In this document: positions 52,539-62,258 of the stretch, piece by piece
Layout: each line of letters begins with the position of its first letter
Numbering within the stretch: position 1 is the first letter of the stretch
Source: HRBIN23 sp046294495
Lineage (GTDB): Bacteria > Chloroflexota > Dehalococcoidia > Lucifugimonadales > HRBIN23
Direction: 5' to 3'
Length of the DNA: 64,000 bases
Assembly: GCA_046294495.1 (NCBI GenBank)
Contig: JBKBKV010000001.1
Location: forward strand, 7,595-71,594
Translations under genes and position numbers: made by a program
Notes under the pieces: model-generated
What the model was told of the DNA's origin: nothing
Seen by the model: the letters and a program-made list of their open reading frames with translations, nothing else
The model's database searches: none

Positions 52539-54231
52539 AGTAGTCCTTTATCCCTTTCTCTTTATGCAGTTTCTCCAGCACCTTTGCCCGCCGCTCAAGC
52601 AGGTTGTAAATCTCCCACTTACGATTGCCTACCAGGCCCCGGCGTGTAGCCACCTTCTGCTCCAGGAGATAACTGTTCTTGTCCCCGATAAACTCAAATG
52701 CATCCCGCACGGGGTCCCACCGGAAGACCTCCACAAAAGAGAAGGTGTTGGATGGTGGGTCGTAGCCCACTATCTCGCTAATGCTGAGAGCCCGCCGCCC
52801 CGTCTTGCCGTTGGGAAGGCGAACGGCGCTCATAATGAGGACGGCATTCAGGTTGTCTATGTATGTCTTAGGGATGTTGATGGGGTGGCCGGTAAGGCGC
52901 TGGATAAGGCGTTCCACCGTGGAGGCGTGGAAGGTGGCCATAACGGCGTGCCCAGTCTGCATGGCCTGGAAGGCGATGGCCCCCTCTTCCCCGCGGATCT
53001 CCCCTATGATGATGAGGTTTGGGCGCTGGCGCAGGGCGGCCTTGAGCAAGTCCATCATGGTTACGGTGGCCCCCTTCTCCCCGGCCCTGGGTGCTTTGGC
53101 CACCTCTCGCACCCAGTTCTGGTGGGGCACCTGGATCTCCGGGGTGTCCTCAATGGTAACGATCTTGGCCTCGGGGGGCACGAAAATAGTGATGGCGTTG
53201 AGGGCTGTGGTCTTGCCGGAAGCCGTCTCGCCGGAGACGAACAAGTTCATCCCCTCCTCCAGTAGGATGGAGAGGTAGGCGGCCATGCGGTAGTCCAAAG
53301 TCCCAAATTCAATGAGTTCAAAGATGCTGAGAGGCGTCTCGTTGAACTTGCGGATAGTGAAGTTGCTCCCACGCTGGGATACCTCTCGCCCGTAGACGAT
53401 GTTTACACGGGAGCCATCGGGCAGGATGGCATCCACGATGGGGTTGCGCATGGTTACTGGGCGCTTTATTTGCTCGGACAGGCGGAGCACAAAGCGGTCC
53501 AGCTGCTCGTGGGTAGCGAAATGGATGGTGCTCTTCATGCTTTTGAACACCTTGTGCTCAAGGAACACGAAGCCCAGGCCGCTACAACTGATATCTTCAA
53601 TGTATTTGTCCGAAATCATAGGCTGCAGGACGCCAAGTCCTACCTTATCGCGCACCATAAGGTATTTCACGGCTGCAAACTGTTGCGGGGTGAGATGCAC
53701 TTTGCTGTTCTGCTCGTTGGTAGGTAGCAAGAAGATCCTCTTCCTGCTACCTTTCCCATTCCCGTTACCATTGCCTGGTGAGACCTTACAGACCTTCTCC
53801 AGTGCAGTAAGCAGGGCCTGGGTCTTCTCTTCCGCGGTCTTGGCGGCGGCGAACTCCCCTGCCAGGTCCAGCAGGCGCTCCTCAATTTTCGGGAGCACAT
53901 CCTCCAGGCGCACAGCGAAGATAGGCTCCACAGGGATGTAGAGGGGGCGCTCCTCCTTTGGCGCTGTTACTACGTGAATGAACACCTCCTCAGAGACAGG
54001 GTAAAGGAGATTGTAGGGTTTCATATCCCCCAGTTTTCGGGAGAGGGTGGTATGGAAACGAGGGACGCCCAGTTGCCCGGTAGGCAGGGCGTGCAGGTAG
54101 CGGAGAAGGTGCACATTCCTCCGGCACTGCTCCTGCACCTCGGGAGGCAAGAAACGGAAGAGTGGGCACTGGAAAAGGTGCTCCTCTGCCTCCGCCTCGT
54201 GGGGCAGGACAAGGGTGCCCTGGCCTGCCAT
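52489..54231 (-). CDS. arlI: Archaellum motor ATPase ArlI
   Basis: 580 aa secretion-superfamily ATPase that powers both filament assembly and rotation. Walker A GETASGKT (334-341), Asp box IEDTPEIQVPH (360-370), Walker B LIIIGEIRGEE (406-416), His box HAVMATFHAST. The N-terminal domain contains FLEHKVFKS and DKYIEDISCSG. A GNGNGNGKG linker (153-161) lies between the extreme N-terminal part and the core and is unusual. The ArlI-type order MKPYNLLYPVS near 70 distinguishes it from TadA/PilB. ATG follows GGGGGG. Partner genes arlH upstream (9 bp) and arlJ downstream. Confidence 0.95.
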   Translation of the reverse strand: MAGQGTLVLPHEAEAEEHLFQCPLFRFLPPEVQEQCRRNVHLLRYLHALPTGQLGVPRFHTTLSRKLGDMKPYNLLYPVSEEVFIHVVTAPKEERPLYIPVEPIFAVRLEDVLPKIEERLLDLAGEFAAAKTAEEKTQALLTALEKVCKVSPGNGNGNGKGSRKRIFLLPTNEQNSKVHLTPQQFAAVKYLMVRDKVGLGVLQPMISDKYIEDISCSGLGFVFLEHKVFKSMKSTIHFATHEQLDRFVLRLSEQIKRPVTMRNPIVDAILPDGSRVNIVYGREVSQRGSNFTIRKFNETPLSIFELIEFGTLDYRMAAYLSILLEEGMNLFVSGETASGKTTALNAITIFVPPEAKIVTIEDTPEIQVPHQNWVREVAKAPRAGEKGATVTMMDLLKAALRQRPNLIIIGEIRGEEGAIAFQAMQTGHAVMATFHASTVERLIQRLTGHPINIPKTYIDNLNAVLIMSAVRLPNGKTGRRALSISEIVGYDPPSNTFSFVEVFRWDPVRDAFEFIGDKNSYLLEQKVATRRGLVGNRKWEIYNLLERRAKVLEKLHKEKGIKDYYELFRILAQARREGLF

Positions 54232-54240
54232 AGACCCCCC

Positions 54241-54954
54241 TTACGCTTTGGCCTTGGTGAAGGGGATAATGCGCATACCCCATGCCGGCTCCACATCAAA
54301 ACTGACAATGTTGCCGGTGCTCTGCTCTGCCCCGCGCACCTTGGACACTAGAAGCACCCTCACCACGCGCTCCCCCAGGTTCTCTATACCCAGGTGCAAG
54401 TGGGCATCGCACAGAGAGCCGATACGCACCAGTAGGCTCTCGCTGAAGGCGTGGGAGTGGGCGGCGACGATAATAGTAGTGCCGTCGTTGCAGATGCTCT
54501 TGCACTCTTCAAAGAAGGCGATAACCTCCTCCGGCGGGGAGTGGACAACGAAGGAGGTGATAGCATCTATGGCCACCAGGTCTCGTTTCTCCTGGGCGCG
54601 CAGGGCCACCAGCAGGTTATGGAGTGTGCGCTCCCAGCGAATTTTCCCCTGCATAGCCTTGATGGGGAAAACCTTCAACCGCCCCAAGAGCAGGTAGTCC
54701 AGGATGTCCTGGTTCAGGCTCTGCATCTGTCTTACCAGGCTCTTGACCGTGTTCTCGGTGGTCAAGAGGGTGGCTGTAAATCCTCCCTTCAGGGAGCCCC
54801 ACAGCATCTGCTGGATAAGCACCGACTTGCCCGAGTCCGATTGCCCTTCCACCAGGACCAGGGAGCCGGTGGGGATGCCCCCGCCCAACTTCTTGTCGAT
54901 TTCTGGGTTTCCGGTGGAGATGGTGCGTTGCGCTCTCAGCGCGGTGGATGCCAT
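54241..54954 (-). CDS. arlH: Archaellum KaiC-like ATP-binding protein ArlH
   Basis: 237 aa RecA/KaiC-fold protein that binds ArlI at the base of the archaellum. Walker A GQSDSGKS (37-44), Walker B strand LVAIDAITSF near 125, and the opening STGNPEIDKKLGGGIP typical of ArlH/KaiC. ATG 54954 lies six bases after AAGGAGG; an in-frame start at 55023 would add a basic tail. A catalytic Glu of the KaiC type is not obvious, in keeping with the poor ATPase activity of ArlH. Between arlF and arlI. Confidence 0.94.
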   Translation of the reverse strand: MASTALRAQRTISTGNPEIDKKLGGGIPTGSLVLVEGQSDSGKSVLIQQMLWGSLKGGFTATLLTTENTVKSLVRQMQSLNQDILDYLLLGRLKVFPIKAMQGKIRWERTLHNLLVALRAQEKRDLVAIDAITSFVVHSPPEEVIAFFEECKSICNDGTTIIVAAHSHAFSESLLVRIGSLCDAHLHLGIENLGERVVRVLLVSKVRGAEQSTGNIVSFDVEPAWGMRIIPFTKAKA

Positions 54955-55106
54955 ACCTCGCCTCCTTTGCTTATGCTTGCCTCGGTTGCGTTGTCGGTAG
55001 GCCTTTATCCGCTTGATCACCACATTCTCCTATTACAAGCCCAAGGTGGTGGGCGAAAGATAAGGAAAGGGATAGGCCACCCATCCCCCAGGGGGAAGAC
55101 ACTGCC

Positions 55107-55649
55107 CTAGTCGCATCGTGGGTCCGTCCCAGAGAAGAAGGTGGATACCGACACCCCATTGGCTGCCGCGACAATCACCTGGTTGTTGCTGGAGGTGCGT
55201 GCGCTCGGGGATAGGCGCAGGTGCAGTTTTACCTCCTCCTGGGGGTCCAAGATGTTGGGCTGGAAGCGTTCTGGGATGTTGCTCTCCTGGTCTATATAGA
55301 TGCCTTGCACTGTCCACTGGTTGTTGCCGGGTGTGGGGTTGCTGGTGTAGGCCAGGCGCTTCTGATAGTAAGTGCCCGTATTCTCGTAATACTGCACAAA
55401 CACATCCCACGAGGAGAAGTGCAGGAGGGGCACCTCCCCAGTGTTTTTCAGAACCACATACACCTGTGGTCCGGTGCTGGAGGTGCACACCGCCCCTAGC
55501 CTGCTTCGGATGATCTGAAAGGAGGCACTCTCTCTTACACTCCAGCCATCCGACAGTTTGCGCAGGGCAGTGAAGGCGCTGTTGCCCACGAAGGCCACGC
55601 TGGTCAGCAGGAGGGCGACGCTGACCAGGGTTGCAACTGCACTGGCCAC
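55107..55649 (-). CDS. arlF: ArlF/ArlG-family archaellum stator-like protein (probably ArlF)
   Basis: 180 aa with one N-terminal hydrophobic helix (~5-27, VATLVSVALLLTSVAFVGN) and an extracytoplasmic beta-sandwich (VYVVLKNTGEVPLLHFSSWDVFV in part; SNPTPGNNQW; LDPQEEVKLHLRL). This is the layout of ArlF and ArlG, which form the stator fixed to the cell envelope. The phrase LKNTGEVPL is the typical FlaF/FlaG motif. Which of the two adjacent genes is F and which is G is uncertain. GTG start after AAGGGGAATA. It follows the next gene upstream by 12 bp. Confidence 0.75.
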   Translation of the reverse strand: MASAVATLVSVALLLTSVAFVGNSAFTALRKLSDGWSVRESASFQIIRSRLGAVCTSSTGPQVYVVLKNTGEVPLLHFSSWDVFVQYYENTGTYYQKRLAYTSNPTPGNNQWTVQGIYIDQESNIPERFQPNILDPQEEVKLHLRLSPSARTSSNNQVIVAAANGVSVSTFFSGTDPRCD

Positions 55650-55661
55650 GGCCTATTCCCC

Positions 55662-56174
55662 TTAGTAACTGAACCATTGCTCAGCGTAGGCCCCGGATGG
55701 GGCTATGACCTTCACCAGGTAGGTGCCTGAGGATTGGGCAGAGGTGTAGTGGATGGAGATCTTGAGGGTAGCCATGCTCTTCCATTCGGTGTCGTTCTCC
55801 AGGGTGTAGGACCAGTTGGGGAAAGTGCCCCCGGCGTCTCCCACATAGGGAATACGCCGAAATGAGCCGGCCTTGCCGTAGAACACATCCACATCGGTGA
55901 TGCCCAGGATACGGCTACTGCCCACATTCTTCACCCACACCGTTACATCAAAGTAGCCGTCGCCGTCGGTGTCCTGCCAGGTGCCGCTGGAGTCCAGTTC
56001 TCCGGTGGCGAAGACGATGGCGAGTTGCGTCTCAATACGCTCGTTCATTTGCTGGGTGGCGTTCACGATAGAGTTGCCCCCCCGCACGACGGCGGGATAG
56101 GCGCTCCTGACCACCACCAGGGTGGCCACCATGCCCGCAATGACCAGCAAGACTGTGCTGATTGCTTTGTCCAT
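55662..56174 (-). CDS. arlG: ArlF/ArlG-family archaellum stator-like protein (probably ArlG)
   Basis: 170 aa, N-terminal hydrophobic helix (~5-27, ISTVLLVIAGMVATLVVVR) followed by a helix (MNERIETQLAIVFATGEL) and a beta-sandwich with VTVWVKNVGSSRILGITDVDVFYG, the FlaG/FlaF-type fold. In archaea ArlG filaments capped by ArlF hold the motor against the surface layer. The same pair in a bacterium implies anchoring to some rigid outer layer. ATG after GGGGTAGGGG; 64 bp downstream of the cyclic-nucleotide-binding-like gene. Confidence 0.75.
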   Translation of the reverse strand: MDKAISTVLLVIAGMVATLVVVRSAYPAVVRGGNSIVNATQQMNERIETQLAIVFATGELDSSGTWQDTDGDGYFDVTVWVKNVGSSRILGITDVDVFYGKAGSFRRIPYVGDAGGTFPNWSYTLENDTEWKSMATLKISIHYTSAQSSGTYLVKVIAPSGAYAEQWFSY

Positions 56175-56238
56175 CCCCTACCCCTTTGGGCGTTCCTTCT
56201 GTGCGTGTTGGGAGGTCATAGCCTACCCTTGGGTGGCG

Positions 56239-56787
56239 TTAGCAGATGATTTGCCGACCTTCTACACGCTCCCACCCCTGCCTGAAGGCACGCTGATAGG
56301 TGCGAAGGCTCTCCACCGCAACCTGGGCAAGGACGCGGTAGCGAGAGGGGCGGCTTCTCAGGCACTGTTGCAAGGCATCCACGGGAACGGCGACCACTTC
56401 TAGGTCGCCCAAGGCCGTTACAGTGGCGAGATGGGGGGCACCGTCCACCAGGGAGAGCAGGCCGATGTCGGCTCCCGGCCCCAAGAAGTGGACGATGGCT
56501 CCAAAGTCCTGGGAGCCAGGGAGGGGCACCTCTATGACGGCCGCTGCCTTGCCGTGGATGACAAAGAACACCGCATCCACCGGCCTACCCTGTTGCACCA
56601 CCACCTTCTCCGGCGTGAAACGGAGCCACTGAGCGTTATCTAGCAGGCGTTTGGCCTCTTTGCGGGAGAGGGTCTGGAGGAGCCTATTAGAGCGCAGGAT
56701 GCACCAGCCATTTTCTGGCTCACCCTGCGAAGGGGTATGCCCTGGGACGCCATCGGTAGTGTGCTCTGTGGGATGCGCCAATTTCAT
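56239..56787 (-). CDS. Cyclic nucleotide-binding-like protein, first gene of the archaellum motor operon
   Basis: 182 aa with one Crp-type effector domain (residues ~32-150: LLQTLSRKEAKRLL, FFVIHGKAAAVIEV, the loop GADIGLLSLVDGAPHLATVTA) and a C-terminal helix, but no HTH. In canonical cAMP sites the loop has Glu after FG and Arg after P; here they are Asp-like (GAD) and His (PHL), so cAMP binding is doubtful. No DNA-binding domain means it likely acts on protein partners. ATG 56787 follows GAGGAG. As the first gene before arlG it may tie motor assembly or rotation to a signal. Confidence 0.75.
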   Translation of the reverse strand: MKLAHPTEHTTDGVPGHTPSQGEPENGWCILRSNRLLQTLSRKEAKRLLDNAQWLRFTPEKVVVQQGRPVDAVFFVIHGKAAAVIEVPLPGSQDFGAIVHFLGPGADIGLLSLVDGAPHLATVTALGDLEVVAVPVDALQQCLRSRPSRYRVLAQVAVESLRTYQRAFRQGWERVEGRQIIC

Positions 56788-57132
56788 CGCTTGTGCTCCT
56801 CTCGCTCTGGTGTTTCCAGCATGCCAGAGGTCAGGTTGACAGAAGTAGAGGGTATGCCCTTACCCGAGGCAACCTTATCCTACAAAGATTAGGTGGGGAG
56901 TTATGGGCAGTGTTAGCGGTGATACCAGCAGGCGTGTGTGGGGGCGACACCTGCGGTGCAGCCATAGAACAAGCGACGGGAGGGTTGGGGAACAGCCCTA
57001 GGCGTATCCCTCACCCCAGCGGTGAGGGATTACCTGCTGTTGACTACAGGGAACCCCTGCGGAAACAAGGGTAGGCCTGCGCTATGGAGCCTGTGCCCTT
57101 GCCGTGGATGCGCTTGATGTGCTAAGCTTCCG
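56788..57132. other. Divergent gap between the archaellum motor operon and pyrF
   Basis: 345 bp without a convincing ORF. It contains the shared 15-bp element (56938-56952), a TTGACA at 56836-56841 with no clear -10, and a perfect 10-bp inverted repeat ATCCCTCACC/GGTGAGGGAT (57006-57015 and 57021-57030, 5-nt loop) without a T-run on either side, more like an operator or mRNA structure than a terminator. Confidence 0.55.
56938..56952 (+). repeat. 15-bp element shared by the two archaellum operon upstream regions, copy 2
   Basis: GTGGGGGCGACACCT, about 150 bp upstream of the minus-strand motor operon; identical to 47421-47435. Orientation relative to its operon is opposite to that of copy 1. 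Confidence 0.4.
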
Positions 57133-57999
57133 ATGATGGCCAACACCCCTAACCCGTTCTTCGTCCGCCTGGAGGCTTCCGCCCAGGCCAACCAGAGCCT
57201 CCTGTGCATCGGCCTTGACCCCGACCCGAGCCTGTTACCCATTCCCGACCTTACAGCCTTTTTGACAGGGGTTATTGAGGCCACCCACGACTTAGTGTGT
57301 GCCTACAAGCCCAATCTGGCTTTCTACGAAGGGCTGGGATGGGAAGGGTGGAAAGCCCTGGAGGCGGTGTGCAAGGCCATCCCCTCTTCTGTCCCGGTCA
57401 TCGCCGACGCCAAGCGGGGCGATATCGGCCCCTCGGCCCGCTGGTATGCGCGCGCCCTTTTTGAGGTGTGGGGCTTTGACGCTGCAACGGTGAACCCCTA
57501 CCTGGGGCAGGATGGGGTTCAACCTTTTCTGGACTACTCCGACCGTGGGGTGTATCTACTGTGCAGGACTTCCAACCCTGGCGCACGGGATTTTCAAGAC
57601 CTGGTGGCTACCTCCCCATACGGGGGAGAATCCCTCCCCCTATATCAGTGGGTGGCTGTCCAGGCCAACGCCTGGAACACGCACGGCAACCTTGGGCTGG
57701 TAGTGGGGGCCACCTATCCCCAGGAGATGGCCCTTGTGCGCGCCCTATGTCCGAACTTGCCCTTTCTGGTGCCCGGTGTAGGCACCCAAGGGGGCCAGGT
57801 GGAGCAGGTAGTAGCCGGTGGTCTGGCAACCGAGTGGCTGGGGCTGGTCATAAATGTATCGCGGGCTGTCTTGTATTCGCAGGAAGGGGGAGGCTCCTGG
57901 CAGGAAAGGGTGCGGCGCTCCGCCCAGGCTTGGCGGGGGCGCATCAACCAGGCTCTCCAGGCGCAGGGAAGGGGGTGGAAGGGTGCGCCCGCCCCTTGA
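57133..57999 (+). CDS. pyrF: Orotidine 5'-phosphate decarboxylase (type 2)
   Basis: 288 aa enzyme converting OMP to UMP, last step of de novo pyrimidine synthesis. The long, type 2 form. Seen: CIGLDPDPSLLP (25-36), YKPNLAFYEGLG (near 60), the catalytic DAKRGDIG (near 96-103) and the phosphate-binding late motif LVPGVGTQGGQ (near 213). Two adjacent ATG codons at 57133 and 57136 are possible. Other pyr genes are not in the window. The DUF951 gene overlaps its 3' end. Confidence 0.93.
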   Translation: MMANTPNPFFVRLEASAQANQSLLCIGLDPDPSLLPIPDLTAFLTGVIEATHDLVCAYKPNLAFYEGLGWEGWKALEAVCKAIPSSVPVIADAKRGDIGPSARWYARALFEVWGFDAATVNPYLGQDGVQPFLDYSDRGVYLLCRTSNPGARDFQDLVATSPYGGESLPLYQWVAVQANAWNTHGNLGLVVGATYPQEMALVRALCPNLPFLVPGVGTQGGQVEQVVAGGLATEWLGLVINVSRAVLYSQEGGGSWQERVRRSAQAWRGRINQALQAQGRGWKGAPAP

Positions 58000-58198
58000 C
58001 ATAAAGATTGGCGACATCTTGCTTTTGCGCAAGCCTCACCCTTGCGGAGGGAGCGAGTGGCGGGTTTACCGCGTTGGGGCGGACATTGGCCTGCAGTGTT
58101 GCACCTGCGGGCGGCGCGTCTTGCTCCCCCGTTTCCGGGTGGAAGGCAGGGTGAAACGCCTCACTCGCCACCCACAAGAGGAACAGCCGGCAGGTTGA
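57983..58198 (+). CDS. DUF951 family protein
   Basis: 71 aa. The pattern DIKIGDILLLRKPHPCGGSEW, WRVYRVGADIGLQCCTCGRRVLLPR (cited in blocks of the family) fits DUF951: a small beta-rich protein with a CxxC pair (CCTCG) and an earlier HPCG, likely binding zinc. The function is unknown; in other bacteria it often lies near translation or chromosome-partition genes. GTG 57983, preceded by GGAAGGGGG, lies inside the pyrF 3' end (17-bp overlap). Confidence 0.8.
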   Translation: MRPPLDIKIGDILLLRKPHPCGGSEWRVYRVGADIGLQCCTCGRRVLLPRFRVEGRVKRLTRHPQEEQPAG

Positions 58199-58224
58199 CA
58201 CTTTCCTTCGCATATTGCTACACT
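58195..58224 (+). promoter_or_regulatory. Promoter of the acyl-CoA mutase gene
   Basis: TTGACA (58195-58200), 18-nt spacer, TACACT (58219-58224) with a TGC extension before the -10. Overlaps the stop codon of the DUF951 gene. Confidence 0.65.
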
Positions 58225-58254
58225 AGGGATGCTTGCTGCTCCAAGGGAGGCCCA

Positions 58255-59919
<1,665 letters not shown>

Positions 59920-60008
59920 GCCGGTTTCCAAAGTTCAAGGACAGTCCCCAGAATCCCCTTGCACATTCCTACAACGGTGCCAGACACTGCTGGTAAAGGA
60001 GGTTTTCT

Positions 60009-61103
60009 ATGCGCATTACTCTCAGCGTTATCAAGGCGGACATCGGTGGGTATGTGGGCCATTCAAGCATGCATCCGGAACTGGTGAGCACTGCCCAGGA
60101 GATGCTGGAGCAGGCACGCCGTCGGGGCACCATTATGGACTACAGGGTTATGGGCTGTGGGGACGATTTGCAGCTGATCATGACCCACACCCGTGGAGAG
60201 GACAACACCGAGGTGCACCAACTGGCTTTTGAAGTCTTCAAGGCCGGCACTCAGGTTGCCAAGCGCCTGAAACTCTACGGCGCAGGCCAAGACATCCTCA
60301 GCGACGCCTTCTCGGGCAACATAAGGGGTATGGGACCTGGTCTGGCGGAGATGGAGATGGAGGAGCGCCCCTCGGAGCCTGTCATCGTCTTTATGGCAGA
60401 CAAGACCTCGGCGGGGGCATGGAACCTTCCCCTCTACAAGATGTTTGCTGACCCCTTCAACACCGCTGGCCTTGTCATCGCCGAAAGCCTGCACCGGGGC
60501 TTTGCCTTTGAGATCCAGGATGTGAAAGCCCACAAGAAGATCATACTAAACGCCCCTGAAGAGGTTTACGACATGCTCATGTTTATGGGGGCGCCCTCCC
60601 GCTACGCCGTGAAGCGTGTTTACAACCGGGCCACGGGAGAGATTGCAGCGGTGTCCTCCACCGAGCGCCTAGCGGAGATTGCAGGGCGGTATGTTGGAAA
60701 AGACGACCCGGTGCTGGTGGTGCGGTGTCAGGGCAACTTCCCAGCGGTAGGGGAGGTGCTGGAGCCTTTCGCCCATCCCTTCATTGTAGAGGGGTGGATG
60801 CGTGGGAGCCACCACGGCCCCCTGATGCCCACCTCCTTCAAGGATGCCAACCCATCCCGCTTTGACGGCCCCCCCAGGGTAATCGCCGCTGGCTTCCAGT
60901 TGGCCGAGGGGCGGCTGGTCGGCCCCCGTGACCTCTTTGACGACCCCGCCTTTGACCAAGCCCGGCAGGAGGCAAACCTGCTGGCTAGCATGTTGCGCCG
61001 CCACGGCCCCTTTGAACCCCATCGCCTCCCCTTGGAGGAAATGGAATACACCACTATGGCGGGTATTATGCGCCGCCTGGGGGAGCGCTGGGAGCCTCTG
61101 TAG
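60009..61103 (+). CDS. fbp: Fructose-1,6-bisphosphate aldolase/phosphatase (archaeal type)
   Basis: 364 aa bifunctional gluconeogenic enzyme joining triose phosphates to FBP and removing the 1-phosphate. Conserved blocks: TLSVIKADIGGYVGHSSMHP (4-23, Mg-binding Asp), CGDDLQLIMTH (50-60), LYGAGQDILSDAFSGNIRG (cited short), ERPSEPVIVFMADKTSAGAW near 118, AGRYVGKDDPV near 220 and GPFEPHRL near 337. It is typical of archaea and deep-branching, often thermophilic bacteria, and is taken as a sign of an ancestral gluconeogenesis. ATG 60009 follows AAAGGAGG. 89 bp after the mutase gene. Confidence 0.95.
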   Translation: MRITLSVIKADIGGYVGHSSMHPELVSTAQEMLEQARRRGTIMDYRVMGCGDDLQLIMTHTRGEDNTEVHQLAFEVFKAGTQVAKRLKLYGAGQDILSDAFSGNIRGMGPGLAEMEMEERPSEPVIVFMADKTSAGAWNLPLYKMFADPFNTAGLVIAESLHRGFAFEIQDVKAHKKIILNAPEEVYDMLMFMGAPSRYAVKRVYNRATGEIAAVSSTERLAEIAGRYVGKDDPVLVVRCQGNFPAVGEVLEPFAHPFIVEGWMRGSHHGPLMPTSFKDANPSRFDGPPRVIAAGFQLAEGRLVGPRDLFDDPAFDQARQEANLLASMLRRHGPFEPHRLPLEEMEYTTMAGIMRRLGERWEPL

Positions 61104-61106
61104 GCC

Positions 61107-62102
61107 CTACCACACCCGTTTCAGGCGGGGGTTGGGGGTAATGCCTGGGATGCGACCCCGCTTGGCCAGGGGCCTGCCTTCCACTTCGTGGATATCGGCG
61201 GTGAAATCGTTGGGCGGTGCCGAGGTGATGTAGCCCCCCACCCCGAAGGCGTTGACCGGCGCCCCGGCCTCTACGAAGGCGCGGATGCGCCCCGGGTTCA
61301 GCCCCCCACTTACCACAATCTGCACATGCCGGAAGCCATTCAGGTCCAGGTGGGCGCGCACCTCCTTCACTAGGTCAATGGTTACCCGTCCTCGCTCTAC
61401 AGGGGTGTCCATGCGCACCCCTTGCAACCTATTGCCCAGGGCCCGGGCCACCCGAACGCTCTCCTCTACTTCGTCTTTGAAGGTGTCTACGAGGGCGATA
61501 CGGGGGACATCCGGTGGCAAGAACTTGTCAAACAACTCCACAGCGCGCACCGTGTCCCCAACGCACAGGATAAAAGCGTGGGGCATAGTGCCGGCGGCCA
61601 CTACGCCCGCTAGCCTGGCCCCGGCAATGGAGGAGCAGGAGGTGCACCCTCCCACCACAGCGGCGTAATCCATAACCGCCGCCACTCGTGGGTGCACATG
61701 CCTTGCCCCAAAGGAGACCACGGGTATGCCCTTGGCCGCCTCCACACACTCCCGGGCTGCGGTAGCCCAGCCGGTGCAGTGGGCCAGGATGCCACACAGG
61801 GCCGTTTCGTAGACGCCGAACGCGGTGTAGGGAGCTTTGATGCGCAGAGCCACCTCTTTGCGAGACACAGGCGTGCCCTCTTCCAAAGCCCACACTTCGC
61901 TCCCCTTCTTGGGGAGCACCTGCTCCAATAGGGCTAGGGCCTCTTTCATTCCGCAAAGGATGCCATCCCGCTGAGGGAAGAACTCCATGCTCACCACCGG
62001 GTTTATACCCGCCCGCTGCAGCACACTGATAGTGCGCTGGAAGTAGACATCGGCTGTGTCGCTAGATAGAACCTCAGGGTCAATAGGGAAGGCAGGTGCC
62101 AT
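61107..62102 (-). CDS. pncB: Nicotinate phosphoribosyltransferase
   Basis: 331 aa enzyme making nicotinate mononucleotide from nicotinate and PRPP in NAD salvage. Blocks: SSDTADVYFQRT (13-24), GARHVHPRVAAVMDYAAVVGG (cited in part) near 140, LVDTFKDEVEESVRVA near 205, VRMDTPVERG and the phosphate-binding IVVSGGLNPGRIRAF near 265, FGVGGYIT near 288. This short form resembles archaeal (Ta1145-type) enzymes. ATG 62102 has GGGAGG six bases upstream; the reading frame upstream of it is antisense to folP and not coding. Convergent with the FBP aldolase/phosphatase gene (3 bp). Confidence 0.92.
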   Translation of the reverse strand: MAPAFPIDPEVLSSDTADVYFQRTISVLQRAGINPVVSMEFFPQRDGILCGMKEALALLEQVLPKKGSEVWALEEGTPVSRKEVALRIKAPYTAFGVYETALCGILAHCTGWATAARECVEAAKGIPVVSFGARHVHPRVAAVMDYAAVVGGCTSCSSIAGARLAGVVAAGTMPHAFILCVGDTVRAVELFDKFLPPDVPRIALVDTFKDEVEESVRVARALGNRLQGVRMDTPVERGRVTIDLVKEVRAHLDLNGFRHVQIVVSGGLNPGRIRAFVEAGAPVNAFGVGGYITSAPPNDFTADIHEVEGRPLAKRGRIPGITPNPRLKRVW

Positions 62103-62258
62103 GAAAACCTCCCGCTGAGATACCCACTGCAGGAAAGGGATGCGCAGTGAGCCTCTTCCCCTGTTTATGATAAGGGTTTTGGCCTGGCTGACGCACGGGA
62201 GGGGCGACCTGTGTAGGCGGGCGCTATCCCTTTCTGGTAGGATGGCAAGGGGAATACT

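Noticed and set aside
58042..58254. Upstream extension of the acyl-CoA mutase frame
   Set aside because: Overlaps the DUF951 gene and the mutase promoter; ATG 58255 has an AAGGGAGG box and the family N-terminus.
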